DNA of 64,000 bases from Burkholderia sp. HI2500 (lineage in GTDB: Bacteria > Pseudomonadota > Gammaproteobacteria > Burkholderiales > Burkholderiaceae). The first letter of the stretch is position 1. Each line of letters starts with the position of its first letter. The notes below the pieces were generated by a model. It did not search any database and was not told the DNA's origin. It worked only from the letters and a program-made list of their open reading frames with translations. Location of the stretch: assembly GCF_002223055.1 (NCBI RefSeq), contig NZ_NKFL01000007.1:496001-560000 (forward strand). The letters run 5' to 3'. A program made the position numbers and the translations under genes. Of this stretch, positions 1 through 10,803 are shown one piece after another.

Positions 1-1
1 C

Positions 2-337
2 TATGCGGAATCCGAACTGTTGCCGAGAATGCGTGCGGTGCAGCCCGATACCGACATTCAACTGCAGCCGCTGGGCGCGTATCCGGGCCTTGCGACCGCG
101 CCGGACAGCGAGGCCGCGCGTCTGCTCGCGATGCTGAGCGGCTCCGATGCGTTCGGCACGGTGGCGTTCGGCACCGAGGGCGGGCTATTCGGGCAAGCCG
201 GCATTCCGACCGTGGTGTGCGGGCCCGGCAGCATGGACCAGGGGCACAAGCCCGACGAGTTCGTCACGCTCGACCAGCTCCACGGCTGCGACGCGATGCT
301 GGCGCGGCTGGCCGCCCATCTTTCCGCAGCCGCCTGA
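2..337 (+). CDS. argE: Acetylornithine deacetylase, C-terminal part (cut by window edge)
   Basis: The reading frame is open at the left edge, so only the last 111 residues or so are present and the start lies outside. The segment AFGTEGGLFGQAGIP followed by VVCGPGSMDQGHKPDEFV is typical of the C-terminal lobe of ArgE in the M20 metallopeptidase family, in which the late Glu and His help bind the dinuclear metal centre. ArgE removes acetate from N-acetylornithine in arginine synthesis, although relatives act on other N-acyl amino acids. The gene converges on the LysR gene, with a hairpin between them. Family assignment is secure; the exact substrate cannot be judged from the tail alone. Confidence 0.85.
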   Translation, partial: YAESELLPRMRAVQPDTDIQLQPLGAYPGLATAPDSEAARLLAMLSGSDAFGTVAFGTEGGLFGQAGIPTVVCGPGSMDQGHKPDEFVTLDQLHGCDAMLARLAAHLSAAA

Positions 338-358
338 CGCGGCGCGCCTGACCGACAC

Positions 359-385
359 GCACGCACCGCCTCCCGCGGCGCGTGC
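359..385. terminator. Candidate bidirectional terminator hairpin
   Basis: Two 11-base arms (GCACGCACCGC and GCGGCGCGTGC) pair at 10 of 11 positions around a 5-base loop, between the convergent argE and LysR genes. Only short T runs follow, so intrinsic termination is plausible but not certain. Confidence 0.4.
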
Positions 386-393
386 GCTTTCGT

Positions 394-420
394 GTTCCTT
401 CCGGTTCCTTCAGGTTCCTT
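394..420. repeat. Short 10-bp tandem repeat
   Basis: The heptamer GTTCCTT occurs three times with an exact 10-base period, the last copy running into the LysR stop codon. No function is evident. Confidence 0.6.
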
Positions 421-1342
421 ATCGCACCGTTTCCGCGACGATCTGCGCGAGCCGCTCGCGGCAAAAATCGACGAACGACTGCGCCTGCTTCGTGAGTTGC
501 CCGCGCTTCAGCCGTGCACTCACGAGCCCCGACGGGCTCACCGTCTCGCTGAGGCCGATCGTCACGACGCGCTGGCCGTCGTACGTGTATTCGGAATGCG
601 GGCGCGTGACGAGCAGCGAGAAGCCGAACCCCTGGCCGACCATCCCGCGCACCATCTCGATCGACGGCGATCCGAACACGATGTTCGGCGTGAGCCCGAG
701 TTCGTGAAAGAGGCTGACGAAATACGTGCGGCTCGGCTGCACGTCGAGCAGGATCATCGGCTCGACACAGAGGTCGCGCAACGACACGTGCGTCTGGCCC
801 GCGAACCGGTGATTTTCCGGCAGCAGCACGTACGGCTGCTGCGGCGGCATCAGCGGCTCGGTCTCGATCGTGCCGTCGAGATCGTGGTCGTACATCAGCG
901 CGAGATCGAACGTGCCGGACGTCAGGCCCTGCACGAGTTCCTGCTGGTCGCCGTCGCGCAGCCGGATGTTCACGCCCGGGTAGCGCTCGCGAAAGCCCGC
1001 GATCAGTTGCGGCAGATAGAGCGGCGCGACCGTCTCGAAGCAGCCGATGTCGATCTGCCCGGTGACCACGTCGTTGTCGGCGAGCGCGTTCTGTTCGAAT
1101 TCGTGCGCGATGCGCAGCAGTTCCTGCGCCTTCCGGTAGAAGCGCGTGCCGCTCGGCGTCAGCGACACGCCCTGCGCGTGATGGCGGATGAACAGCTTCA
1201 CGCCGAAGCTTTCCTCCAGACCCTTGATCGCGCTGGAGATCGACGGCTGCGCGATGAACAGCTGGCGCGACGCCTCGGCGACGCTGCCGGATTCCACCGT
1301 CGTCACGAAGTATTTCAGTTGCCGCAAAGTGTAGTGAGCCAC
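419..1342 (-). CDS. LysR-type transcriptional regulator
   Basis: This 307-residue protein has the standard LysR plan: an N-terminal winged helix-turn-helix (about residues 1-60, with the TLRQLKYF and SQ-LF-AQPS-SSAIKGLE motifs) and a periplasmic-binding-protein-like effector domain. The start is placed at a GTG preceded by AGAGG five bases upstream; another GTG two codons earlier overlaps that ribosome site and is less likely. It is transcribed away from the NCS1 permease across a 390-base gap holding an AT-rich palindrome, the usual arrangement for a LysR protein controlling its neighbour. The effector is unknown; a nitrogen-containing base or related compound is a guess from the neighbour. 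Confidence 0.9.
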   Translation of the reverse strand: MAHYTLRQLKYFVTTVESGSVAEASRQLFIAQPSISSAIKGLEESFGVKLFIRHHAQGVSLTPSGTRFYRKAQELLRIAHEFEQNALADNDVVTGQIDIGCFETVAPLYLPQLIAGFRERYPGVNIRLRDGDQQELVQGLTSGTFDLALMYDHDLDGTIETEPLMPPQQPYVLLPENHRFAGQTHVSLRDLCVEPMILLDVQPSRTYFVSLFHELGLTPNIVFGSPSIEMVRGMVGQGFGFSLLVTRPHSEYTYDGQRVVTIGLSETVSPSGLVSARLKRGQLTKQAQSFVDFCRERLAQIVAETVR

Positions 1343-1735
1343 AAGCACCTCTGATGCACGGCCCCGGCGTGCCGCCGCGGGCGCAATCTGTCCATGGTTT
1401 GCGTAGCACCTTACCTGAAAGCCCCCCGGCGCCGAAATGTCCGCTGCAGAGCTTTTTCGTATGTCCCGGAAATATTTTTAGTATTTTCCGGTCGCGCGGG
1501 TCGTGGCGCACCATCGTCTCCAACCTGGATCAAGAAGCAAACGAAGCGGCCGCGCACGCACCGGCGGGACATGGCATCCGCCCCCGCATGCGCATCGTCC
1601 GCTTCGCTCGACCCGCCGCGCGTGCACGCGGCGCGTCGTCGCTCGCGTATCCGGACCCGATTGCCGGCGCGCCCCCCAACGCGCGCCGGCTGACACGGCA
1701 AGCGCGCATCGCCGCGCAGGACAGGAGACATCACC
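1343..1735. other. Divergent intergenic region, LysR / NCS1 permease
   Basis: No convincing gene is present. The stretch separates two divergent starts and contains the palindrome described separately. Overlapping open frames here are of the kind expected by chance in GC-rich DNA. Confidence 0.6.
1466..1491. promoter_or_regulatory. AT-rich inverted repeat, candidate LysR operator
   Basis: Arms CCGGAAA and TTTCCGG flank a core reading ATA-N7-TAT. The element is strikingly AT-rich against its surroundings and lies about 120 bases from the LysR start and 245 bases from the permease start. It is a reasonable binding site for the LysR product, inferred from symmetry and position only. Confidence 0.45.
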
Positions 1736-3157
1736 ATGACGAACGTGGACCGCAACGCGTCCCCGATGATAGAGAAGCACACGATCGGCTACGTGCCGCC
1801 CGCGGAGCGCCACGGCAAGGTGCGCGACCTGTTCACGCTCTGGTTCGGCGGCAACATCGCGCCGCTGCCGATCGTGACCGGCGCGCTCGGCGTGCAGCTC
1901 TTCCACCTGAACCTGATGTGGGGCATCGTCGCGATCGTCGTCGGCCAGGCGGTCGGCGGCGTGCTGATGGCGCTGCATTCGGCGCAGGGGCCGCAGATGG
2001 GCATCCCGCAGATGATCCAGAGCCGCGCGCAGTTCGGCTCGTGGGGCGCGCTGCTCGTGACCGTGATCGCGGCCGTGATGTACGTCGGCTTCTTCGCGTC
2101 GAACATCGTGCTGGCCGGCAAGTCGGTGCACGGCATCGCATCGTCGGTGCCGGTGCCCGTCGGCATCGTGATCGGCGCGGTGGGCTCGGGGCTGATCGGG
2201 ATCGTCGGCTACCGGTTCATCCACATCCTGAACCGGATCGGCACGTGGGTGCTTGGCATCGGCATCCTGGTCGGCTTCTGGATGATCCTCACGCACGTGA
2301 CGACCGACGATTTCCTGACGCGCGGCGGCTTCAACTTCGCCGGCTGGCTCGCGACGGTGTCGCTGTCGGCGTTGTGGCAGATCGCGTTCGCGCCGTACGT
2401 GTCGGACTATTCGCGCTATCTGCCGGAAAACGTCGGCGTGGCGTCGACGTTCTGGGCGACCTATCTCGGCTGCACGATCGGCTCGACGCTCGCGTTCATC
2501 TTCGGCGCGGTCGCGGTGCTCGCGGTGCCGGCCGGCGCGGACGCGATGGATGCGGTCAAGCAGGCCACGGGCCCGCTCGGCCCGCTGATGCTCGTGCTGT
2601 TCCTGCTCAGCGTGATCAGCCACAACGCGCTGAACCTGTACGGCGCGGTGCTCGCGGTGATCACGTCGGTGCAGACGTTCGCATACAAGTGGATTCCGAC
2701 CGCGAAGGCACGCGCGGTGGTGTCGGTCGTGATTTTCGTCGCGTGCTGCTACGCGGCGATCGGTGCGTCGACGAACTTCGTCGGCAACCTCGTCGATCTC
2801 GTGCTCGCGCTGCTCGTCGTGCTGGTGCCGTGGACGGCGATCAACCTGATCGACTTCTACGTGATCCACAAGGGCAAGTACGACATCAAGTCGATCTTCA
2901 TGGTCGATGGCGGGATCTACGGCCGCTTCAACCCGCAGGCGCTGCTCGCGTATGCGATCGGCATCCTCGTGCAGATTCCGTTCATGAACACGCCGATGTA
3001 TGCGGGCCCGATTCCCGCGCATCTCGGTGGCGCGGACCTGTCGTGGCTGGTGGGGCTCGTGCTGACGTCGCCGCTGTACTACTGGCTCGCGACGCGCGAC
3101 AGCGCGTACCGGCGCCGGCAGACGGGCGCGACGATGCCGCCGACGGCGGCGCGGTAA
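1736..3157 (+). CDS. NCS1-family nucleobase/cation symporter
   Basis: A 473-residue, very hydrophobic inner-membrane protein with about 12 predicted transmembrane segments. Near the N-terminus it has the NCS1 signature region (LFTLWFGGNIAPLPIVTGAL), then GIPQMIQSRAQFGSWGA, both typical of the cytosine/purine/allantoin permease family (the CodB/PurP-related branch). The start follows AGGAG eight bases upstream. The family imports nucleobases, allantoin or hydantoins with a cation. The divergent LysR gene probably regulates it. No catabolic enzyme for a nucleobase is adjacent, so the substrate is open. Confidence 0.88.
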   Translation: MTNVDRNASPMIEKHTIGYVPPAERHGKVRDLFTLWFGGNIAPLPIVTGALGVQLFHLNLMWGIVAIVVGQAVGGVLMALHSAQGPQMGIPQMIQSRAQFGSWGALLVTVIAAVMYVGFFASNIVLAGKSVHGIASSVPVPVGIVIGAVGSGLIGIVGYRFIHILNRIGTWVLGIGILVGFWMILTHVTTDDFLTRGGFNFAGWLATVSLSALWQIAFAPYVSDYSRYLPENVGVASTFWATYLGCTIGSTLAFIFGAVAVLAVPAGADAMDAVKQATGPLGPLMLVLFLLSVISHNALNLYGAVLAVITSVQTFAYKWIPTAKARAVVSVVIFVACCYAAIGASTNFVGNLVDLVLALLVVLVPWTAINLIDFYVIHKGKYDIKSIFMVDGGIYGRFNPQALLAYAIGILVQIPFMNTPMYAGPIPAHLGGADLSWLVGLVLTSPLYYWLATRDSAYRRRQTGATMPPTAAR

Positions 3158-3214
3158 CGACGGGGAAGGAAGGGGGCCATCGCATCCGTTCAGACACGGT
3201 GGCCCGTTAGTACG

Positions 3215-5494
3215 TCAGACCACCGCCGAGCGCGCGACGCGCACCGGCACCGACTTGTACGACGGCGTGCCGCTTTCCTTGTCGATGTAGTCGAGCGGCA
3301 CGAGCACGTTCGCTTCCGGGTAGTACGCGCCGACCGACCCCGGCGCGATGTCGTACTCGATCGCGGTGATCTTCTCGAGGCGCAGCGCGCGACCCGATGC
3401 GGTGACCGTCTCGATGTCGACGAGGTCGCCGTGTTCGAGCCCGTACTTCGCGAGATCGGCAGGGTTCATGAACAGCACGTCGCGCCGGCCGAACACGCCG
3501 CGATAGCGGTCGTCGAGCCCGTAGATCGTCGTGTTGTACTGGTCGTGGCTGCGCAGCGTGATCAGCCGCAGCACCTGCTCGGCGCCGAGCACGTCGGCGT
3601 CCTCCTTTACGCCCTTGTAGACCGAGAACATCGCCTTGCCGGTCGGCGTCGGCCACACGCGCTCGGTGGGCGGCAGCGGCAGGCGGAAGCCGCCCGGCGT
3701 GCGGATGCGCTCGTTGAACGCCTCGAAGCCGGATACCGTTTTGTCGATCAGGTCGCGGATGCGGTCGTAGTCGGCGATCAGGTCGAGCCACGCGACCTTG
3801 CTGGCCGGCAGCGTCGCATGCGCGATGCCCGCGACGATCGCCGGCTCCGAGCGCAGCTGGTCGGACGCAGGCTTGAGCTTGCCGGCCGACGCGTGAACCA
3901 TCGACATCGAATCCTCGACGGTGATCGACTGCCGGCCGGTGGCCTGCATGTCGAGCTCGGTGCGGCCGAGCACCGGCAGGACGAACGTTTCCTTCGCGAC
4001 CAGCAGGTGCGAGCGGTTCAGCTTGGTGCCGAGATGCACGCTCAGGTCGAGCTTCGCCATCGCCGGGAACGACTGTTCCGGATCGGGCAGCGCGACCGCG
4101 AAGTTGCCGCCGAGGCACAGCAGCGCCTTCGCGGTGCCGTCGATCATTGCCTGCATCGCCTGCACGGCGTCATGCCCGTGATGCGCGGGCGGCGTGAAGC
4201 CGCACACGTCCTCGATCTTCTTCAGGAACTCGGCCGACGGCTTCTCGGTGATGCCGACCGTGCGGTTGCCCTGCACGTTCGAGTGGCCGCGCAGCGGGCA
4301 CACGCCGGCGCCGGGCTTGCCGATGTTGCCGCGCATCAGCAGCAGGTCGGCGATCAGGCGGACGGTTGCGGTGCCCTTGTTGTGCTGCGTGACGCCCATC
4401 CCGTACGTGACGATCGTCGCGTTCGACTTCGCGTACGCGAGCGCGACCTGTTCGAGCTGCGCCTGGCTGAGCCCGCTCGCGCGCTCGATGTCGTCCCACG
4501 ACGTGGCTTCGAGGTCGGCCGAGAACGCGTCGAAGCCGTTGGTGTGCTGCGCGATGAAGTCGCGGTCGAGCACGTTGCCGCGCTCGGCTTCGAGCTGCAG
4601 CAGCGCCTTCATGATGCCCTTCAGCGCGGCCGCGTCGCCGCCGGCGTCGACCTGGTAGTACGTCGATGCGATGCGGGTCGAGCCGAACGACGCCATCTCG
4701 ATCATGTCCTGCGGATCGGCGAAGCGTTCGAGCGCGCGCTCGCGCAGCGGGTTGAACACGATGATCGGCACGTTGCGGCGCGCGCACTCGTGCAGCGTGC
4801 CCATCATCCGCGGGTGGTTCGTGCCGGGGTTGTGGCCGATCGAGATGATCAGCTCGCAGTGGTCGAAATCCTCCAGCGATACGGTGCCCTTGCCGATGCC
4901 GATCGACTGCGGCAGGCCGACGCTGGTCGGCTCGTGGCACATGTTCGAGCAGTCGGGGAAGTTGTTGGTGCCGAGTTCGCGCGCGAACAGCTGGTACAGG
5001 TACGCGGCTTCGTTCGACGCGCGGCCGGACGTATAGAACTCGACCTGGTCGGGCGGCAGCGCGCGCAGCACTTCGCCGATGCGCGCGAACGCGTCGTCCC
5101 ATTCGATCGCGCGGAACGTGTCGGTCGCGCGATCGTAGACGAGCGGATGCGTGAGCCGGCCCATGTTCTCCAGTTCGTAGTCCGACATGCGCAGCAGCGA
5201 CGACACGGTGTTCGCCGCGAAGAACTCGGGCGTCACGCGCTTGGTCGTCGCTTCCCACGTGACGGCCTTCGCGCCGTTCTCGCAGAACTGGAACGTCGAC
5301 TTGTGTTCCTTGTCGGGCCAGGCGCAGCCGGGGCAGTCGAAGCCGTCGGGCTGGTTGGTCCGCATCAGCACGATCGGCGCCTCGATGGTTTCCATTTGCG
5401 TGCGCACCGCATCGGCTGTCGCGCGAAGCGCGCCCCAACCACCGGCGGGCCCGTCGTACTTCCTGATGCCTGGCACTTCGCGTCGATTTGTCAT
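3215..5494 (-). CDS. FdhF/YdeP-family molybdopterin oxidoreductase
   Basis: This 759-residue protein belongs to the molybdopterin oxidoreductase superfamily and most resembles the YdeP / formate-dehydrogenase-H-like alpha subunits. The N-terminus has a sparse cysteine pattern (DCPGCAWPDK, then a Cys about 15 residues on) rather than the classical CxxCxxxC cluster motif. Later segments (SNMCHEPTSVGLPQSIGIGKG, and GHNPGTNHPRMM) and a C-terminal molydopterin-dinucleotide-binding region (RSHDQYNTTIYG) fit the family. The gene stands alone, without beta or gamma subunits, as is usual for YdeP, a family linked to acid resistance. Electron partner and substrate are unknown. Confidence 0.85.
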   Translation of the reverse strand: MTNRREVPGIRKYDGPAGGWGALRATADAVRTQMETIEAPIVLMRTNQPDGFDCPGCAWPDKEHKSTFQFCENGAKAVTWEATTKRVTPEFFAANTVSSLLRMSDYELENMGRLTHPLVYDRATDTFRAIEWDDAFARIGEVLRALPPDQVEFYTSGRASNEAAYLYQLFARELGTNNFPDCSNMCHEPTSVGLPQSIGIGKGTVSLEDFDHCELIISIGHNPGTNHPRMMGTLHECARRNVPIIVFNPLRERALERFADPQDMIEMASFGSTRIASTYYQVDAGGDAAALKGIMKALLQLEAERGNVLDRDFIAQHTNGFDAFSADLEATSWDDIERASGLSQAQLEQVALAYAKSNATIVTYGMGVTQHNKGTATVRLIADLLLMRGNIGKPGAGVCPLRGHSNVQGNRTVGITEKPSAEFLKKIEDVCGFTPPAHHGHDAVQAMQAMIDGTAKALLCLGGNFAVALPDPEQSFPAMAKLDLSVHLGTKLNRSHLLVAKETFVLPVLGRTELDMQATGRQSITVEDSMSMVHASAGKLKPASDQLRSEPAIVAGIAHATLPASKVAWLDLIADYDRIRDLIDKTVSGFEAFNERIRTPGGFRLPLPPTERVWPTPTGKAMFSVYKGVKEDADVLGAEQVLRLITLRSHDQYNTTIYGLDDRYRGVFGRRDVLFMNPADLAKYGLEHGDLVDIETVTASGRALRLEKITAIEYDIAPGSVGAYYPEANVLVPLDYIDKESGTPSYKSVPVRVARSAVV

Positions 5495-5588
5495 GTTGAA
5501 TCTCCATCAGCCTTACCCGGTGCGGGCGGCTCGGTTTGCGCCGTGTCGCGGCGTGGGGCGGCTCCGTCCGGTGGACGGAGCCGGTCAT

Positions 5589-5614
5589 GCATGCCCCGGG
5601 CGTGCGGGGCATGC
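5589..5614. terminator. Hairpin just downstream of clpG
   Basis: Perfect 9-base arms (GCATGCCCC and GGGGCATGC) with an 8-base loop begin 7 bases after the clpG stop. A run of five T follows on the plus strand, but on the clpG strand the A-rich side comes first, so it is not a textbook intrinsic terminator for clpG. It may act as a 3' stabilising stem or stop opposing transcription. Confidence 0.45.
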
Positions 5615-5620
5615 TGTTTT

Positions 5621-8470
<2,850 letters not shown>

Positions 8471-8691
8471 GGTGGTCTGGCTCCTGTCGGTGAAAGTGGG
8501 TCGAAGGGTGAAGTCCCGATGCGGTGCGGCGCTTGGGCGCTTCCGACCGCGAACGCACGACACGCGGCACGGCGGCGCGCGGGCGGCACCGGTGCTGTCA
8601 CGCAGCGCGCGTCGGCGTCGTGCACGGTCGCGGTCAGGGCGGCAAGCGTGCGTGCCGGGAGGAGCCCACGGCATCGCTTCGACTGCGTTCA

Positions 8692-8720
8692 AAATAGCGA
8701 ATCGGCGGAGGCTATCCAAG
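8692..8720 (-). promoter_or_regulatory. Candidate sigma32 promoter of clpG
   Basis: Read on the minus strand, CTTGGAT-N14-CGCTATTT resembles the heat-shock consensus CTTGAAA-N13-17-CCCCATNT (five of seven bases in the -35, five of the seven defined bases in the -10). It would give a leader of about 210 bases. The match is partial, but heat-shock control suits a disaggregase. Confidence 0.35.
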
Positions 8721-8817
8721 GCACAGTTCCGCACCGGCCCGGCCGTGAATTGCACCCTCGCATGCGCGCGCGCACGGGTGGCAAGGAGTACAGACGGGCG
8801 GGCGCACGGCGCCACGG

Positions 8818-8849
8818 GCGTGCGCGGCGTGCGCGGCGTGCGCGGCGTG
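8818..8849. repeat. 9-bp tandem repeat, three copies
   Basis: The unit GCGTGCGCG is repeated three times without interruption, followed by a partial copy. It lies in non-coding DNA; no function is inferred. Confidence 0.7.
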
Positions 8850-9100
8850 TGATGACAGGAAGCGGAAGCGGGCGGCGCGCGAACGGATCGCGGTGCGACA
8901 TCGGCGCGCAGGGCGTCGGTTATCGGGGGATCAAAGGCAGCACGGATGGGGCGGCGCGACGGAAGCGCGGCAGGGGGCGCGTGCCGCGAGCGGCCAAGCG
9001 CCACCACGCACGCACCGCAGACGATGCGTGTGGGGCGGCCGCAGGCGAGGGCGGGTTGCACGGTCCGGGCCGGACACGGCGCAACCGTGGCGTGCCGCGG

Positions 9101-9370
9101 TCAGTCCGAGAGGGTCATCGCCAGCCGCTGCCGGGCGATCTGCTTCACGTCCTTCGACAGTGCCGCATTCGGCAGGCCATTGGCCCAGACGGAGAACGAA
9201 TCCTCGATCAGGTTGCGCGTGTCGGGCGGCAACTCCGCCAGGACCAGCGACAAGACGGTGAACAGCACGGCGGTGTCGCCGGCCTGGCTGCTCGCGTTCG
9301 CGTCGACCGCCTGCTTCAGGTGGTCGACCGACGCCTGCAGCGCCTGCAATGCCTCATTCGACTCGCTCAT
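9101..9370 (-). CDS. Small hypothetical protein downstream of encapsulin
   Basis: An 89-residue protein starting MSESNEALQALQ, apparently mostly helical, with no signal peptide, membrane segment or recognised domain. It lies 104 bases after the encapsulin gene in the same direction and is probably co-transcribed. Its C-terminus has no LKG-type encapsulin-targeting sequence, so it is not an obvious cargo; a regulator or shell-associated factor is possible. An in-frame upstream extension to 9439 is rejected because it is Arg-rich and lacks a ribosome site. Function unknown. Confidence 0.6.
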   Translation of the reverse strand: MSESNEALQALQASVDHLKQAVDANASSQAGDTAVLFTVLSLVLAELPPDTRNLIEDSFSVWANGLPNAALSKDVKQIARQRLAMTLSD

Positions 9371-9474
9371 CACACACTCCATGCAAGATGGGTTTGATCG
9401 GCGACGAACATGCGGCCGGCGGGGCGGCCGCTCGCGCACGACACCCGGCGGGCATCGCGCGCAGGCAACCGCGG

Positions 9475-10290
9475 TCAGGCCGCCGTGCCGGCCTGCGGCG
9501 CCACGGCCACCGATGCTTCGCTCGTGAGCATCAGGAACGTGAACGTTTCGCGCAGGTACAGGCGGACGACCTTGTCGGTATGGCTCGTGTAGCCGATCGA
9601 TACGTCTTCCCCGAGGTGCAGCTCGTAATCGCCGCCGCGCGTGGACAGCACGCAGCCGCCGCTGATCGCCGGCGCCCAGATGATCTCGCCGCTGACGATC
9701 CGCTTGATATGGCCGAGGACCGGATAGCCCTGGTCGCGCGCTTCGCTGAGCGCCGTGTACGCATCCGAGCCGAGCACGACCGAGTACGGGCCGTCGACGC
9801 CGGCAAGCCGCAGCGCTTCGAGCGCGTCGCTGATCGCGTCGGGATACGCGCTCACATCCGCCGGCAGCGTGAGCTTGCGGTTCGACGTGCCTTCGCGGAT
9901 GCCGAGAATGCCGGCGGCCGGGTAGCCGTCGAAAATCGCGCCGTCTTCGGCGAACGCGAGCCGCTGCGCGGCGTCCTTCGCCGGTTGCCAGTCGGCGTCG
10001 CGCGCGCCGCGCTCGACGCTGTCGATCGCATCGCGGCTCAACTCGAACGGCACCGTCAGCTCGACGATCGTGCGGACTTCGCGCAGCCGCGCATTCACCA
10101 GCTCGCGCGGGGCGGCGACGTCGACGAGGTGCCCGGTGCCGACGGCCGACAGCTCGGGGCCTTCGGGGCCGTCGACATCGACGACGCGGCGGCCGGCCAC
10201 CGATCGTTTGAACGTGCGTGCCACTTCTTCCTCGATTTGCTCCCAGGCGGAGGACGAGATCGGGGCGAGTTCGCGGTGCAGGTTATTCAT
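9475..10290 (-). CDS. Family 1 encapsulin shell protein
   Basis: A 271-residue protein beginning MNNLHRELAPIS, the hallmark N-terminus of Linocin-M18/family 1 encapsulins, with later family segments such as GIREGTSNRKL, DGPYSVVLGSDAYTAL and a C-terminal YLRETFTFLMLTSEA strand. Such proteins have the HK97 fold and assemble a roughly 60-subunit icosahedral compartment of 20-25 nm in the cytoplasm around tagged cargo. The upstream DyP peroxidase ends with a cargo tag, so it is the expected content. About 510 bases separate the two genes, so the shell probably has its own promoter. An upstream GTG at 10308 is possible but would add six unusual residues. Confidence 0.95.
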   Translation of the reverse strand: MNNLHRELAPISSSAWEQIEEEVARTFKRSVAGRRVVDVDGPEGPELSAVGTGHLVDVAAPRELVNARLREVRTIVELTVPFELSRDAIDSVERGARDADWQPAKDAAQRLAFAEDGAIFDGYPAAGILGIREGTSNRKLTLPADVSAYPDAISDALEALRLAGVDGPYSVVLGSDAYTALSEARDQGYPVLGHIKRIVSGEIIWAPAISGGCVLSTRGGDYELHLGEDVSIGYTSHTDKVVRLYLRETFTFLMLTSEASVAVAPQAGTAA

Positions 10291-10803
10291 GGGTTTGGGT
10301 TGCCTCACGTCAGCGAAAACACTTCATGGTGGCCGATCGGCTGACGGACTGCGTCTGGGCCCGGCAGGCCGATCGAGGACGAAATGCATATTAGCAGGCT
10401 CTATTGACACCGCTGCAGCACAAATCGAAACGACACGCTGCGGTGGCGCAACTGTTCTGCAATTCACGTGCGGGGAGAGGGTGTGCGCTTGTGCTGAACA
10501 CCGCGGCGGATGGCGATACCCGGGGGCGCACCGGCGCCCGCGTCGCTCGGGCCGGGCTCGACGGCGTGCCGAACCCTTGGCGGCCGACGGCCGATCGCGT
10601 GTCGTACATTCTTACGAACATTCATCCGGCAGGGGTTCCGGACGCCGGGGCTCGGCCGCGTTCAGTTGCCGGGGCCGAGCCCGGATGAATCATAGGCGCA
10701 GTCTATTGAAGCTTCGCAACGAGTGAAGGGCGTGCATGGCGCGACCACACGCCTCGCCCGGCGCGGGGTAGGCGCGCCGGACTGCCCTCGGTGACGATGT
10801 GCG
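10291..10803. other. Non-coding stretch between DyP peroxidase and encapsulin genes
   Basis: No gene is supported. It holds a nested inverted repeat near the peroxidase end and an AT-rich TAATAT (10388-10393, minus strand) that could be a -10 element for the shell gene, though no good -35 is seen. Confidence 0.5.
10620..10690. repeat. Nested inverted repeat downstream of DyP peroxidase gene
   Basis: Outer arms ATTCATCCGG and CCGGATGAAT (10620-10629 with 10681-10690) enclose inner arms GGGCTCGGCC and GGCCGAGCCC (10648-10657 with 10673-10682); the two right arms share two bases. This could terminate peroxidase transcripts or be an attenuator or RNA-processing stem. The function is inferred. 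Confidence 0.5.

Larger units (their letters stand above)
8471..9100. other. Gene-free stretch upstream of clpG
   Basis: No supported gene. The region holds the candidate heat-shock promoter and a short tandem repeat; otherwise only spurious GC-rich frames were seen. Confidence 0.55.

Noticed and set aside
9371..9439. N-terminal extension of the small gene downstream of encapsulin
   Set aside because: The added residues are Arg/Pro-rich and lack a ribosome site; the inner ATG gives a more natural protein.
10458..10474. Near-consensus sigma54 core upstream of the encapsulin gene (minus strand, CGCACG-N4-TTGC)
   Set aside because: The first G of the essential -24 GG is replaced by C, which normally abolishes sigma54 binding.
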